Shown: positions 36,344 through 46,057, counted from the first letter of the stretch. The stretch is 64,000 nucleotides of DNA from Longimicrobiales bacterium (GCA_958296005.1 CATQHQ010000001.1:574134-638133), one strand, 5' to 3'. The notes: generated from the sequence alone by a model not told the origin. Numbers and translations: made by a program.

Positions 36344-37285
36344 GTGACATCCATTCGCAAGCCCGGACGGGCGGTCTCCCCCCGACCTGCGGCCGATCCC
36401 CGCGAGGGGTCCAAGCCCCGGCGGGCGGCGGTCCGCGTCGCCTTGCCCAAGGGGCGGATGCAGGCCGGGGTCCTGAACCTGCTGAGCCAAGCGGGCGTCG
36501 ATGTCCTGCTGGGCGAGCGCGGCTACCGCCCGTCCCTTTCCCTTCCCGGCTTCGACGCCAAGCTCCTCAAGGCGCGCAACGTGGTGGAGATGCTTCACGC
36601 GGGTTCCCGAGACGTGGGCTTTGCCGGTGCCGACTGGGTCGCCGAACTCGACGCCGACTTGGTGGAGCTGCTGGACACGGGGTTGGACCCGGTGCAAGTC
36701 GCGGCGGCGGCGCCGGCGTCCCTCCTCGACGCGGACGGCGCGCTCCCGACCAACCGTCGGCTGGTGGTCGCCTCCGAATACGCGCGCCTGACCGAGGAGT
36801 GGATCGCCGACCAGCCCTTCGACGCCGCCTATGCGCGCTCCTACGGTGCCACCGAGGTCTTTCCTCCGGAGGACGCCGACTTGATCGTGGACAACGTGGC
36901 CACCGGCGCCACCTTGCGGGAGAACGGCCTCGTGGTGGTCGCGACCCTCATGCGCTCCACCACCCGGCTGTACGCCAACCGGGACGCCCTCGCCGACCCG
37001 GCCCGCAACGGTCCCGTTCAAGACCTGACGCTCCTCCTCGCGTCGGTGCTGGAGGCGCGCACCCGGGTCATGCTGGAGCTCAACGTGTCGGCGGACGACT
37101 TCGACGGCGTCGTATCGGCCCTGCCCTGCATGAGGGAGCCCACCGTCTCTCGTCTTCACGGCGGCGACGGGTACGCTGTCCGGGCCGCCGTCCCCCGCCG
37201 GGGGCTGCCGGAGCTGCTCGTATCCGTCAAGGCCCTCGGGGCCACCGATCTGGTAGTCTCCCAGCCCAGGCAGATCGTGCGATGA
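36344..37285 (+). CDS. hisG: ATP phosphoribosyltransferase HisG (long form)
   Basis: A 313-residue enzyme catalysing the first step of histidine synthesis, ATP plus PRPP to phosphoribosyl-ATP. The catalytic domain begins VRVALPKGRMQAGVLNLL at about residue 29, preceded by a basic, Pro-rich extension. The PRPP-binding segment EVFPPEDADLIVDNVATGAT is present, and the C-terminal regulatory domain (about 220-313, VMLELNVSADDFDGVVSALP) makes it a long-form, feedback-inhibitable HisG rather than the HisZ-dependent short form. The start is GTG 36344, the only start codon before the conserved domain. The stop overlaps the next gene's ATG (ATGA). Confidence 0.93.
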   Translation: MTSIRKPGRAVSPRPAADPREGSKPRRAAVRVALPKGRMQAGVLNLLSQAGVDVLLGERGYRPSLSLPGFDAKLLKARNVVEMLHAGSRDVGFAGADWVAELDADLVELLDTGLDPVQVAAAAPASLLDADGALPTNRRLVVASEYARLTEEWIADQPFDAAYARSYGATEVFPPEDADLIVDNVATGATLRENGLVVVATLMRSTTRLYANRDALADPARNGPVQDLTLLLASVLEARTRVMLELNVSADDFDGVVSALPCMREPTVSRLHGGDGYAVRAAVPRRGLPELLVSVKALGATDLVVSQPRQIVR

Positions 37286-38970
37286 TCTCCTACCGGAGCA
37301 CCCTGGCCAGCCCTGCAGCCGCGACGCCACGTCCCGTCCTCGACCTTTCCATGAACGAGGGCGAGCCGCCGCCGGAGGAGTGCATCGAGGTGCTGCGCCG
37401 CGCCGGGACCGGCGTCCTCCGAGAGTACGGGGACCCCAAGCCCTTGGAGGAGGCCTACGCCGACTACATGGGGGTCGCCCCGGAGTGCGTCCTGGCCACC
37501 ACGGGCGGCGACGACGCGATCGACAGGGTGTGCCGAGCCTACCTAGGGCCGGGCCGGCGGATGGTCTTCCCGACTCCCACCTTCTACATGACCCCGGCGT
37601 ACGCCCGCATGACCCGCGGGCAGCTGGTGCCGCTGCAGTACGAGTGGGGAACGGTCCCCCGCGACCAGATACTGGACGCCGTGGACGAAACCACGGGCTT
37701 GGTCGCCGTCATATCCCCGGACAACCCCACGGGACGGGAGTTCCCGACGAGCGCCCTGCTCGAACTGGCCCGCGCCTTGCCGGACCGCGTTCCGTTGATG
37801 GTGGACATGGCCTACGCCGAGTTCGGGGACCGCGACCCGACCCGGGACCTGCTGGAGTGCCCCAACGTCTTGATGATCCGCACGATGTCCAAGTGCTGGT
37901 GCTTGGCAGGCCTCCGCACCGGCTTCGCTGTGGGGCCGGAGGACCGAATCGCCGAGCTGCGGAGCTTCGGCGGTCCCTACCCCCTGAGCGGCCCGGCGCT
38001 GGTCCTGGCCTTGGACGCCCTTCGCAACGGCCGTGCGCGGATGCGGCGCTTCGTCTCCTACGTGCGCGCCGGACGGGAGCGCTTGGCGGAGCTGACGCGG
38101 GAGACCGGCGGCGACCCCCAGCCGTCGTCCACCAACTTCGTCCTCGCGGCCTACCCCGACCCGCGCTGGGTCTTCCGGGGGCTCAACGCCCAGGGCATCC
38201 TGACACGCCGCATCGACGGTTTGGACGGGCACGTGCGGATCACGGTGCCCCGCAACGACGCCGAGTTCCGCCGCCTCGACGCCGCGATGCGGGCGCTGGT
38301 GCGGCCAGACGCGCTGCTCTTCGACATGGACGGCGTGCTGGCGGATGTGCGCCGCTCCTACCGGGCGGCGATCGCGTCGGCGTGCGCGTCCTTCGGCGTC
38401 CGCGTGAGCCCCGAAGAGATCGAAGCGGCCAAGGCTCGGGACGGCGCCAACGACGACTGGGCCGTCACGCACCGGCTGCTGGCGGATGCCGGCGTCGCCA
38501 CGACCCTGGCCGAAGCGACGGCACGGTTCGAGGCGGCGTACCAGGGCACCGACGCCGAGCCGGGCCTCCGCCGTCACGAGCGGCTGATTCCCCGGCGGGA
38601 GCTCTTGGCCGACTTGGCCAGCCGCTTCAAGCTGGCGGTGGTGACGGGCCGTCCCCGGCAGGACGCGGAACGTTTCCTGGAGGATCACGGGATCGGGCGC
38701 TTCTTCGGCGCGGTGGTGTGCCGGGAGGACGCGCCCCTGAAGCCGGACCCGGCGCCGCTGCAGGTCGCCATGGAGCGGCTCGGCGCCGGCTCGGCGTGGA
38801 TGCTGGGGGACACCCCCGACGACGTTCGCGCCGCCCAAGCCGCCGGCGTCGTCCCTGTGGGCGTGGCGAGCCCGGGCGCAGGCCGTCGGATGCGCGAGGC
38901 CCTGGACGCGGCGAGCGCGGCCCGGGTTGTAGACGCCGACCCCAGCCTTGGAGGATTGTTTGATGAGTAG
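37282..38970 (+). CDS. hisC: HisC aminotransferase fused to a HAD phosphatase
   Basis: A 562-residue two-domain protein. Residues 1-345 are histidinol-phosphate aminotransferase: [11 protein letters not shown], the PLP-binding VDMAYAEF, and [18 protein letters not shown] with the Schiff-base Lys near 203. Residues 347-562 are a haloacid dehalogenase phosphatase with all four motifs: [23 protein letters not shown] and [13 protein letters not shown]. Since the separate HisB here has no phosphatase domain, the HAD half is a good candidate for histidinol-phosphatase, giving steps 7 and 8 in one chain. The ATG overlaps the hisG stop, and the stop overlaps hisB. The phosphatase role is inferred from context. 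Confidence 0.9.
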   Translation: MISYRSTLASPAAATPRPVLDLSMNEGEPPPEECIEVLRRAGTGVLREYGDPKPLEEAYADYMGVAPECVLATTGGDDAIDRVCRAYLGPGRRMVFPTPTFYMTPAYARMTRGQLVPLQYEWGTVPRDQILDAVDETTGLVAVISPDNPTGREFPTSALLELARALPDRVPLMVDMAYAEFGDRDPTRDLLECPNVLMIRTMSKCWCLAGLRTGFAVGPEDRIAELRSFGGPYPLSGPALVLALDALRNGRARMRRFVSYVRAGRERLAELTRETGGDPQPSSTNFVLAAYPDPRWVFRGLNAQGILTRRIDGLDGHVRITVPRNDAEFRRLDAAMRALVRPDALLFDMDGVLADVRRSYRAAIASACASFGVRVSPEEIEAAKARDGANDDWAVTHRLLADAGVATTLAEATARFEAAYQGTDAEPGLRRHERLIPRRELLADLASRFKLAVVTGRPRQDAERFLEDHGIGRFFGAVVCREDAPLKPDPAPLQVAMERLGAGSAWMLGDTPDDVRAAQAAGVVPVGVASPGAGRRMREALDAASAARVVDADPSLGGLFDE

Positions 38971-39565
38971 CGGAGCCCGAACGGCGACGGTGTCCCGCGA
39001 AACCCGCGAGACCAGGATCAAGGCGACGTTGACGGTGGACGGTTCCAGGGCGGCCCGCCTCGACACCGGGATCGGGTTCCTCGACCACATGCTGCACGCC
39101 CTGGCCTTCCACGCCGGGTGGGACCTGGAGCTGACGTGCACCGGCGACCTTCAAGTGGACGACCACCACACGGTGGAGGACGTGGGCTTGGTGCTCGGCC
39201 AGTCAGTGGACCAGGCGCTGGGCGACCGGGCCGGGATCGTGCGCTTTGGCTCGGCTTATGCGCCCCTCGACGAGGCCCTGGCTCGCGCCGTCGTCGACGT
39301 GTCCGGGCGTCCGTTCTTCGCCGGCGAGATGGGCTTGGCAAGAGAGAGGGTGGGCGACCTGTCGTGCGAGATGGTTCCCCACTTCTTCCATTCCTTCGCC
39401 CAGACCGCCGGGCTCGCGCTCCATGTGGACGTGATCCGCGGGACCAACGACCACCACCGGATCGAGGCGGCGTTCAAGGCCTGCGCGCTGGCGCTTCGGA
39501 CTGCGCTCGGACGGACGACCTCCGCCGGCTCTGGCGGGGTCCCCTCCACCAAGGGAGCCCTCTAG
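38963..39565 (+). CDS. hisB: Imidazoleglycerol-phosphate dehydratase HisB
   Basis: A 200-residue monofunctional dehydratase (step 6). The start is ATG 38963, with GGAGGA eleven bases upstream, overlapping the HisC-HAD stop. The family motifs are complete: [35 protein letters not shown], the mid-protein RPFF and the second His cluster [15 protein letters not shown], which together bind the two manganese ions. There is no N-terminal HAD domain as in the E. coli bifunctional form; here that activity may be fused to HisC. Confidence 0.95.
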   Translation: MSSGARTATVSRETRETRIKATLTVDGSRAARLDTGIGFLDHMLHALAFHAGWDLELTCTGDLQVDDHHTVEDVGLVLGQSVDQALGDRAGIVRFGSAYAPLDEALARAVVDVSGRPFFAGEMGLARERVGDLSCEMVPHFFHSFAQTAGLALHVDVIRGTNDHHRIEAAFKACALALRTALGRTTSAGSGGVPSTKGAL

Positions 39566-39568
39566 ACC

Positions 39569-40183
39569 TTGCGGCCGTCGGTGGTCGCCGTGGTGAGGAC
39601 CGGCACGGCGAACCTGGCCTCCGTCGAGACCGCCCTGCGACGGTTGCGGTGCGAAGTGGAGTTCGTTGCCGACGCCGATGCGGTGGCCCGAGCCGACCGC
39701 CTCGTTCTCCCGGGGGTCGGCGCCTTCGCGGCGGCGCGACACGCCGTCGCCGCCTCGGGCCTGGAAGACGCCCTCCGGGATCGGATCGTCCAAGGCCGCC
39801 CGACGCTGGGCGTCTGTCTCGGGATGCAGCTCATGGCCCGCGGCAGCGAGGAGGCCCCGGGCGTGCCCGGACTGGGCGTGCTCGATGCCGTGGCGGAACG
39901 GTTCGGGGATGGCCAGCGAGTCCCGCAGATGGGCTGGAACCGGGTCGTCCCGACGGACGGCTCCCGGATCGTTCCCGAAGGCTTCGCGTACTTCGCCAAC
40001 TCCTACCGCTTGACCCGCTTGGCCACCGGGGACCGGGGCGGCGACTGGAGTCCTGCTTGGTCGGACTACGGCGGGCGGTTCCTGGCGGCGTTCGAGCGAG
40101 GTACCGTGGTGGGTTGCCAGTTCCACCCCGAGCTGTCGGGCGCGTACGGCCGGACGCTCATCGCCCGATGGCTCGCGTCGTGA
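39569..40183 (+). CDS. hisH: Imidazole glycerol phosphate synthase glutaminase HisH
   Basis: A 204-residue class I glutamine amidotransferase that feeds ammonia to HisF (step 5). The catalytic Cys is in GVCLGMQLMA, and the His/Glu pair is in GCQFHPELSG. The start is taken as TTG 39569, three bases after hisB, with AAGGGAG at 39551-39557; no ATG or GTG fits the conserved VVRTGTANLASVETAL opening. HisH and HisF form a heterodimer, and their genes overlap here. Confidence 0.92.
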   Translation: MRPSVVAVVRTGTANLASVETALRRLRCEVEFVADADAVARADRLVLPGVGAFAAARHAVAASGLEDALRDRIVQGRPTLGVCLGMQLMARGSEEAPGVPGLGVLDAVAERFGDGQRVPQMGWNRVVPTDGSRIVPEGFAYFANSYRLTRLATGDRGGDWSPAWSDYGGRFLAAFERGTVVGCQFHPELSGAYGRTLIARWLAS

Positions 40184-40983
40184 CGGGTCTGCCGGTTCGC
40201 GTCGTGCCCTGCCTCGACGTGCGAAACGGGCGCGTGGTCAAGGGGGTGGCGTTCCAAGAACTTCGGGATCAGGGAGATCCCGCCGCCCTCGCTGCCGCCT
40301 ACGAGGAGCAGGGTGCCGACGAGGTGGTGGTGCTGGACGTTTCCGCCACGCCGGATGGGCGCCGAACCCGGCTGGACACGGTTCGCACCGTCCGCGCCGC
40401 GCTCTCGGTGCCCCTCACCGTCGGAGGCGGCGTGGGCCGCGTGGAGGACGCGAGTCTTCTCCTCGAGGCCGGGGCCGACAAGGTGGCCACGAACACGGCG
40501 GCGGTTCGGCGGCCGGGGTTGCTCTCCGAGCTGGCGGCCCGCTTCGGCGCGCAGTGCGTCGTGGTCGCCATCGACGCGGCCGCGACTGGGGAGACGGGGG
40601 CTGGCAGCGGGTACGAGGTCGTGGTGCGGTCCGGCACCGAGCGAACGGGCATCGACGCGGTGGCGTGGGCTGCTCGGGCTGCGGAGGCAGGCGTCGGCGA
40701 GGTGCTCCTCACCAGCGTCGACCGCGACGGCACCAAGCAGGGCTACGACCTGGAGCTCCTGCGCCGGGTGCGTGCCGCCGTCTCCGTCCCGATCGTCGCG
40801 TCGGGCGGTGCCGAGTCGCCCGAGCACATGGCCGAAGCTGTGCGGGCGGGAGCGGACGCCGTGCTGGCGGCGTCGATCTTCCACCAGGCCCGGTGGACCG
40901 TGGAGGGCCTGAAGGAAGCCTTGCGGGCGCGGGGCGTGCGGGTCCGGCCCCACCGAGCCGAGAACTCTTGGAGCGCGCCGTGA
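40180..40983 (+). CDS. hisF: Imidazole glycerol phosphate synthase cyclase HisF
   Basis: A 267-residue TIM barrel that closes the imidazole ring (step 5). The opening VRVVPCLDVRNGRVVKGV carries the first catalytic Asp, and VVVAIDAAATG carries the second. LTSVDRDGTKQGYDLELL and VPIVASGGAESPEHM are the phosphate-binding loops. GTG 40180 overlaps the HisH stop (GTGA), in keeping with the rest of the operon; ATG 40168 in the same frame is an alternative start that adds four residues. The C-terminus overlaps the HisA-HisI-HisE fusion start by four bases. Confidence 0.93.
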   Translation: MTGLPVRVVPCLDVRNGRVVKGVAFQELRDQGDPAALAAAYEEQGADEVVVLDVSATPDGRRTRLDTVRTVRAALSVPLTVGGGVGRVEDASLLLEAGADKVATNTAAVRRPGLLSELAARFGAQCVVVAIDAAATGETGAGSGYEVVVRSGTERTGIDAVAWAARAAEAGVGEVLLTSVDRDGTKQGYDLELLRRVRAAVSVPIVASGGAESPEHMAEAVRAGADAVLAASIFHQARWTVEGLKEALRARGVRVRPHRAENSWSAP

Positions 40984-42266
40984 TCGTCCCCTCGATCGAC
41001 CTGATGGACGGGCGGGCCGTGCAGCTGGTGCAGGGCCGCAGGAAGGTGCTGGACGCCGGCGACCCGCGCCCGCTCGCCGAGCGCTTTGGCCGGGTGGGCG
41101 AAGTGGCGGTCGTGGACCTGGACGCGGCGCTGGGGCGCGGGTCCAACGCCGCCGTGATCGAGGAGCTGTGTCGGCGGGCGCCGTGCAGGGTCGGCGGCGG
41201 CATCCGCAGCCGGGAGGACGCGGTCCGGTGGCTGGATCGGGGCGCCGCGAAGGTGGTGCTGGGCACGGCCGCCGTACCGGAAGTGCTGGAGGGGCTGCCG
41301 CCGAACCGCGTGGTGGCCGCGCTGGACGCCTGGGAGGGCGAGGTGGTCGTGAAGGGGTGGACCGAGCGCACCGGCCGCACGATCCGGCAGGGCATGGAGG
41401 CCCTTCGCGGGCTGGCGGGCGGGTTCCTGGTCACCTTCGTGGAGGGCGAAGGCAAGGAGGCGGGGTTCCCGCGTCACGAGATCGAGGAGCTCGTCGCGGC
41501 TTCGGGCCGTTCTCGCCTTACGGTTGCCGGCGGAATCACGACCGCCGAAGAGGTGGCGTGGCTGGACCGCGTCGGCGCCGACGCCCAGGTCGGCATGGCC
41601 CTCTACCGAGGGACGCTGGAGTTGGCCGATGCCTTCGCCGCCCCCCTGCGCAGCGAGCGCTCCGACGGACTCTGGCCCACTGTCGTCGCCGACGACCGGG
41701 GCGCGGCCCTGGGCTTGGTCTGGTCGAGCGTCGAGAGCATCCGGGCCGCGATCGACGAAGGCCGGGGCGTGTACCACTCCCGCAAGCGCGGCCTTTGGCG
41801 CAAGGGCGAGTCCTCGGGCGCCGTCCAGTCGCTCTTGCGGATCGACCCCGACTGCGATCGCGACGCCCTCCGCTTCACGGTGGCCCAGCGCGGCGCCGGG
41901 TTCTGTCACCAAGGCGACTGGACCTGCTTCGGTCCCGCCGAGGGCTTGCGCGCTCTGGAGCACCTGTTCGGCGAGCGGCAGGCGTCGCCCGTGGAGGGGT
42001 CCCTGACCAGCCGACTCCTGGCGGGCGGCGACGGCAGTCGCTTCCTCCGGGGCAAGCTGATCGAAGAGGCCGGCGAAGTGGGCGAAGCCGAGGGCTGGCA
42101 ACGGGTCGTGGAAGAGGCGACGGACCTCGTCTACTTCTTGTCCGCGGCGATCGCTCGAGAGGGAGCCACATGGGCCGACGTGGAACGAGAGATCGACCGC
42201 CGGCGGAAGAAGATCAGCCGAAGGAAGGTGTCCGCTCCCAAGGGCGCGGCCAAGGAGTTCCGGTGA
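40980..42266 (+). CDS. hisA: HisA-HisI-HisE triple fusion
   Basis: A 428-residue protein starting at GTG 40980 (GTGA overlap with hisF). Residues 1 to about 225 are HisA, the ProFAR isomerase barrel (PSIDLMDGRAVQLVQGR, VGGGIRSREDA, TVAGGITTAEEVAWLDR). Residues about 240-320 are HisI, phosphoribosyl-AMP cyclohydrolase, with YHSRKRGLWRKGESSG, DPDCDRDALRF and the zinc-ligand GAGFCHQGDWTC. Residues about 335-428 are HisE, phosphoribosyl-ATP pyrophosphatase (GKLIEEAGEVGEAEGWQRVV, EEATDLVYFL). The protein therefore covers steps 2, 3 and 4. HisI-HisE fusions are common; HisA joined to them is unusual. Confidence 0.92.
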   Translation: MIVPSIDLMDGRAVQLVQGRRKVLDAGDPRPLAERFGRVGEVAVVDLDAALGRGSNAAVIEELCRRAPCRVGGGIRSREDAVRWLDRGAAKVVLGTAAVPEVLEGLPPNRVVAALDAWEGEVVVKGWTERTGRTIRQGMEALRGLAGGFLVTFVEGEGKEAGFPRHEIEELVAASGRSRLTVAGGITTAEEVAWLDRVGADAQVGMALYRGTLELADAFAAPLRSERSDGLWPTVVADDRGAALGLVWSSVESIRAAIDEGRGVYHSRKRGLWRKGESSGAVQSLLRIDPDCDRDALRFTVAQRGAGFCHQGDWTCFGPAEGLRALEHLFGERQASPVEGSLTSRLLAGGDGSRFLRGKLIEEAGEVGEAEGWQRVVEEATDLVYFLSAAIAREGATWADVEREIDRRRKKISRRKVSAPKGAAKEFR

Positions 42267-43588
42267 GCGTCTCTCCCGGAGGGCCGGCGCGACCGTTCCT
42301 GAGGAGGGTCGCGGCGACCGACGCCCCACGCGCCCGCACGCCGGCGGTGCCGGAGGCCCTCCTCCCCCGGGTCGCGAAGATCGTCGCCAAGGTCCGGGAC
42401 GGCGGCAGCGCGGCGCTGCGGGAGTGCGCCCAGCGCTGGGACCGCCTGCCTCCGGGCGCGCCAATGCTCCGAACGCAAGAGGAGATGGCCGTCGCGCTCT
42501 CCTCCCTGCCGGCCTCGGATCGCCTCGTCCTGGAGCGGACGGCGGGCCGGATCAAGGAGTTCGCGCAGGCCCAGTTGGCGTCGGCTTCGCCCGTTCGCGC
42601 GAAGGTGCTGGGCGGATCGGCGGGCGACGCGCTGGTGCCCGTGCGAGTGGCGGGCTGCTATGCCCCAGGGGGACGCTTCCCCCTTCCGTCCTCGGTCCTG
42701 ATGACGGCGGTGACGGCCCGCGCGGCAGGCGTGGGCGAAGTCTGGGTGGCGTCGCCGGACCCCTCCCGGGAGACGATGGCGGCGGCGGCGGTGGCGGGGG
42801 TGGACGGTCTGTTGGCGGTGGGCGGCGCCCAAGCGGTGGCCGCCATGGCGTACGGAGTCGCACCGGCGCCCCGCTGCGACGTCGTCGCCGGCCCCGGAAA
42901 CCAGTGGGTGACCACCGCCAAGCTGCTGCTGTCGGGGGTGGTCGGGATCGACTTGCTGGCGGGGCCGTCGGAGCTGGTCGTGCTGTCGGACGAAGGCGGG
43001 GACCCGGCCCTGATCGCCGCCGACCTGCTGGCCCAAGCCGAGCACGACGACGACGCGCTCCCGGTTCTGGTCACCACATCGGAGTCGTTGGCTGCCCGCG
43101 TTGATCAGGAGCTGGCGCGCCAGCTGCCGGCGCTCTCCACCGCCGCGACCGCCGCGACCGCGTTGCGGAACGGCTTCGCCGTCGTCGCTTCCGAAGAGGA
43201 CGCGCTGCGGTGCTGCCAGGAGTTGGCCCCGGAACACCTGGAGATCCACGGACGGCGGGCGGAGCAGTGGGCCGAATCGCTGGACGCGTACGGCGCCGTC
43301 TTCGTCGGCGAGGACGCGGCGGAAGTGCTCGGCGACCACGGAATTGGCCCCAACCACACGCTGCCCACCGGCGGGACGGCGCGCTTCGCCGGCGGACTGT
43401 CCGTCTTCTCGTTCCTGCGACGTCCCACTTGGCTGCGTCTGGCGAGCGGCCCCGAACTGGACGAGGCCGCCCGGGACGCTGCCGCCCTGGCGCGCATGGA
43501 GGGACTGGAGGCCCACGCCCGGGCAGCGGAAGCAAGGATCCGCCACCCCCACACCCCAGCGGCAGACCGCCGGCCCGGCCGGAGATGA
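42263..43588 (+). CDS. hisD: Histidinol dehydrogenase HisD
   Basis: A 441-residue enzyme for the last two steps, histidinol to histidine with NAD. GTG 42263 overlaps the upstream stop (GTGA). The motifs include VAGCYAPGGRFPLPSSVLMT, AGPGNQWVTTAKLLLSG and AGPSELVVLSDE. The zinc ligands lie in LLAQAEHDDDA, GDHGIGPNHTLPTGG and EGLEAHARA. It is the last gene of the operon. A 115-base gap then precedes the next amidohydrolase, without a clear terminator hairpin. Confidence 0.95.
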   Translation: MSVSPGGPARPFLRRVAATDAPRARTPAVPEALLPRVAKIVAKVRDGGSAALRECAQRWDRLPPGAPMLRTQEEMAVALSSLPASDRLVLERTAGRIKEFAQAQLASASPVRAKVLGGSAGDALVPVRVAGCYAPGGRFPLPSSVLMTAVTARAAGVGEVWVASPDPSRETMAAAAVAGVDGLLAVGGAQAVAAMAYGVAPAPRCDVVAGPGNQWVTTAKLLLSGVVGIDLLAGPSELVVLSDEGGDPALIAADLLAQAEHDDDALPVLVTTSESLAARVDQELARQLPALSTAATAATALRNGFAVVASEEDALRCCQELAPEHLEIHGRRAEQWAESLDAYGAVFVGEDAAEVLGDHGIGPNHTLPTGGTARFAGGLSVFSFLRRPTWLRLASGPELDEAARDAAALARMEGLEAHARAAEARIRHPHTPAADRRPGRR

Positions 43589-43703
43589 GGCCCCGTCCCT
43601 GTTCAGAGAGATGATCTTCGACCACTATGGCGTGCGATGCCTGCGGCAACGCCGCGGCACCCGACCCGGCCCGGTTTCTCGACTCGCAGCGGAGGCTCGC
43701 CCC

Positions 43704-45359
43704 GTGACCAGACGTACTCCCACCACGACGCTCCTTCGCTCCGTCCCCGCCCTCGTTCTCCTGGCGGCGGCGTCCGCTCCAGCTCCAGCCCTCGCGGGTG
43801 CCCACCCCCAGTCCGAGTTCGTCGCCCCCGCCCCCGCCCGCGCCGAGGGCGAAGGCCCGTTCGAGCGGCTGATCATCCGAGGCGCGATCGTCGTTGACGG
43901 TACCGGCGCGCCGCCCCGCGGCCCCGTGGACATCGTGGTGGAGGGCAACAGGATCGCCCGGATCGTCGGCGTGGGCTACCCGGGCCTGCCGATCGACGAG
44001 AGCCGCCGGCCAGCTGGCGCAACTCGCGAGATCGACGCCCACGGCATGTACGTCCTGCCCGGCTTCGTGGACTTGCACCTGCACACCGGCGGAGTGCCGA
44101 AGACGCCCGAGGCCGAGTATGTGTACAAGCTCTGGATGGCCCACGGGATCACCGCCGGGCGCGGCATCGAGTACGGCCCCGTTGAGTTCTCCCTGGCGGA
44201 GCGGGAGCGAAGCGCGCGGAACGAGATCACCGCGCCTCGCATGTTCGTGTACCAGCGGCCTGGGCAGGGCTGGGATCAAGGGCCGGTGCGGACGCCGGAG
44301 GCCGCCCGAGAGTGGATCCGCTGGGCGTCCCAGCAGGGAATCGACGGCATCAAGCTGGTGGCCTATCCGCCGGAGATCATGGCGGCGCTTCTCGACGAAG
44401 CCGGCAAGCTGGGAATGGGCAGCGTCGCGCACTTGGCGCAGCTCGGAGTCGCCCAGATGAACGCGGTGGACGCAGCGCGCTTGGGGCTGGGAACCGTCAC
44501 CCACTTCTACGGGCTCTTCGAGGCGCTGTACGACGACGCCGACGTGCAGCCCTGGCCCGCCGACATGAACTACGCCAACGAGCAGCACCGCTTCGGCGAA
44601 GTCGCACGCCAGTGGGAGATGATCCACCCCCAGGGCAGCGAGCAGTGGACGGCGATGCTCGAGGAGCTGCTGGAGCACGACGTGATCCTGGACCCGACGA
44701 TGACCGCGTACCTGGCCAGCCGCGACGTCATGCGCGCCCGGACCGCCGAGTGGCACGAGCGCTACACCCTGCCCAGCCTCTGGGAGTTCTACGAGCCGAG
44801 CCGCGAGAACCACGGGTCGTACTACTACGACTGGACCACCCACGACGAGATCGCGTGGAAGAACTTCTACCATGTGTGGATGGCGCTTCTCGACGACTAC
44901 AAGGACATGGGCGGGCGCGTGACGGTCAGCTCCGACGCCGGCTTCATCTACAACCTCTTCGGCTTCTCCACGGTTGAGGAAATGGAGCTCCTGCAGGAAG
45001 CCGGCTTCCATCCATTGGAGGTGATTCGGGGTGCGACGATGCACGGTGCTCAGGCGCTGTTCGAGCCGAAGGGCCAAGCGCCCGAGTTCGGCATCGTGCG
45101 CGAAGGGATGCTGGCGGACTTGGTCGTCTCGCCCGAGAACCCGATCGACAACCTCAAGGTCCTGTACGGCACCGGCCACGAGCGGCTCAACCCGGAGACG
45201 GGGGTCAAGGAGCGCATCGGCGGCATCCGGTACACGATCAAGGACGGGATCGTGTACGACGCGCGACAGCTGCTGGAGGATGTGGCCCGCTTCGTCGAGG
45301 CGCAGAAGCGGCAACGAGCGGCGACGCAGCCGCTGGACGGTCCGGGCCCCTCGCGCTAA
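43704..45359 (+). CDS. Exported amidohydrolase
   Basis: A 551-residue protein. GTG 43704 with GGAGG nine bases upstream gives a clean signal peptide (SVPALVLLAAASAPAPALAG); an in-frame upstream ATG in the 43610s would bury the signal and is disfavoured. The metal-dependent hydrolase motifs are FVDLHLHTGGV, the GIKLVAYPPEI strand, MGSVAHLAQL, TVTHFYG and SSDAGFIYNLFG. The last part (GMLADLVVSPENPIDNLKVL) is the usual small beta domain. It is one of four amidohydrolases in the window; the substrate is unknown, perhaps a dipeptide or cyclic amide. Confidence 0.85.
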   Translation: MTRRTPTTTLLRSVPALVLLAAASAPAPALAGAHPQSEFVAPAPARAEGEGPFERLIIRGAIVVDGTGAPPRGPVDIVVEGNRIARIVGVGYPGLPIDESRRPAGATREIDAHGMYVLPGFVDLHLHTGGVPKTPEAEYVYKLWMAHGITAGRGIEYGPVEFSLAERERSARNEITAPRMFVYQRPGQGWDQGPVRTPEAAREWIRWASQQGIDGIKLVAYPPEIMAALLDEAGKLGMGSVAHLAQLGVAQMNAVDAARLGLGTVTHFYGLFEALYDDADVQPWPADMNYANEQHRFGEVARQWEMIHPQGSEQWTAMLEELLEHDVILDPTMTAYLASRDVMRARTAEWHERYTLPSLWEFYEPSRENHGSYYYDWTTHDEIAWKNFYHVWMALLDDYKDMGGRVTVSSDAGFIYNLFGFSTVEEMELLQEAGFHPLEVIRGATMHGAQALFEPKGQAPEFGIVREGMLADLVVSPENPIDNLKVLYGTGHERLNPETGVKERIGGIRYTIKDGIVYDARQLLEDVARFVEAQKRQRAATQPLDGPGPSR

Positions 45360-45424
45360 CGTCCGGCGGTCGCAGCGGACGCTGGGGTTCGCCGACCTTG
45401 GTTCCCCTTCCTAGGGAGAGTGCG

Positions 45425-46036
45425 GTGACGGAAATGAAGAAGAACGGGAAGCCCAACGCGATCCTTGCGCAGCGGATCGTCCTGGCGGCCACTGCGGCGC
45501 TGGCGTTCCTCGCGGCCCCGACCCTGTGGCGCGGCGAGGCGACGGCTCAGGACGCGGGCACCTCCACCCTCCAGTCCGAGATGCTCATGGACTTGGCGCA
45601 GGTGCGGGACAAGTACGTGGGCCTAGCCGAGGCGATCCCCGAATCCAGCTACGGCTGGCGGCCGGCGGAAGGCGTGCGCTCGGTGTCCGAGGTCTACATG
45701 CACATCGTCGCGGCCAACATCGGGATCGTCGCGAGCACCCTCGGCGAGGCGCCCCCGGAAGACGCGGATCCGATGTGGTACGACTTCGCAAACGCCGAGT
45801 CGATCACCGACAAGGAGACGATCGGCAACGCCCTGGCGGCGTCGTTCGATTACGTGGCGGAAGTGATCGAGGGCTCGTCCGGTGCTCGCCTAGAGGAGCC
45901 GGTCAACCTCTTCGGCCAGGAAACGACCGTCCGGGCGGCGCTCCTGCTGGTGCTGACCCACTGCCACGAGCACCTGGGCCAGTCGATCGCCTACGCCCGA
46001 TCCAACGACGTGACGCCTCCTTGGTCGGGAGGATGA
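45425..46036 (+). CDS. Exported DinB-superfamily protein
   Basis: A 203-residue protein. GTG 45425 has an AGGGAGAG site at good spacing; ATG 45434 is an alternative. A hydrophobic N-terminal helix (LAATAALAFLAAPTL) suggests export or membrane anchoring. The rest is a four-helix DinB-type bundle with three His positions that could bind a metal: SEVYMHIVAANIG, and the C-terminal LTHCHEHLGQSIAYAR. DinB-like proteins include thiol-dependent transferases, but no specific function is clear. Confidence 0.8.
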   Translation: MTEMKKNGKPNAILAQRIVLAATAALAFLAAPTLWRGEATAQDAGTSTLQSEMLMDLAQVRDKYVGLAEAIPESSYGWRPAEGVRSVSEVYMHIVAANIGIVASTLGEAPPEDADPMWYDFANAESITDKETIGNALAASFDYVAEVIEGSSGARLEEPVNLFGQETTVRAALLLVLTHCHEHLGQSIAYARSNDVTPPWSGG

Positions 46037-46057
46037 TCCCGCGGCGCAGCGCCTCGG

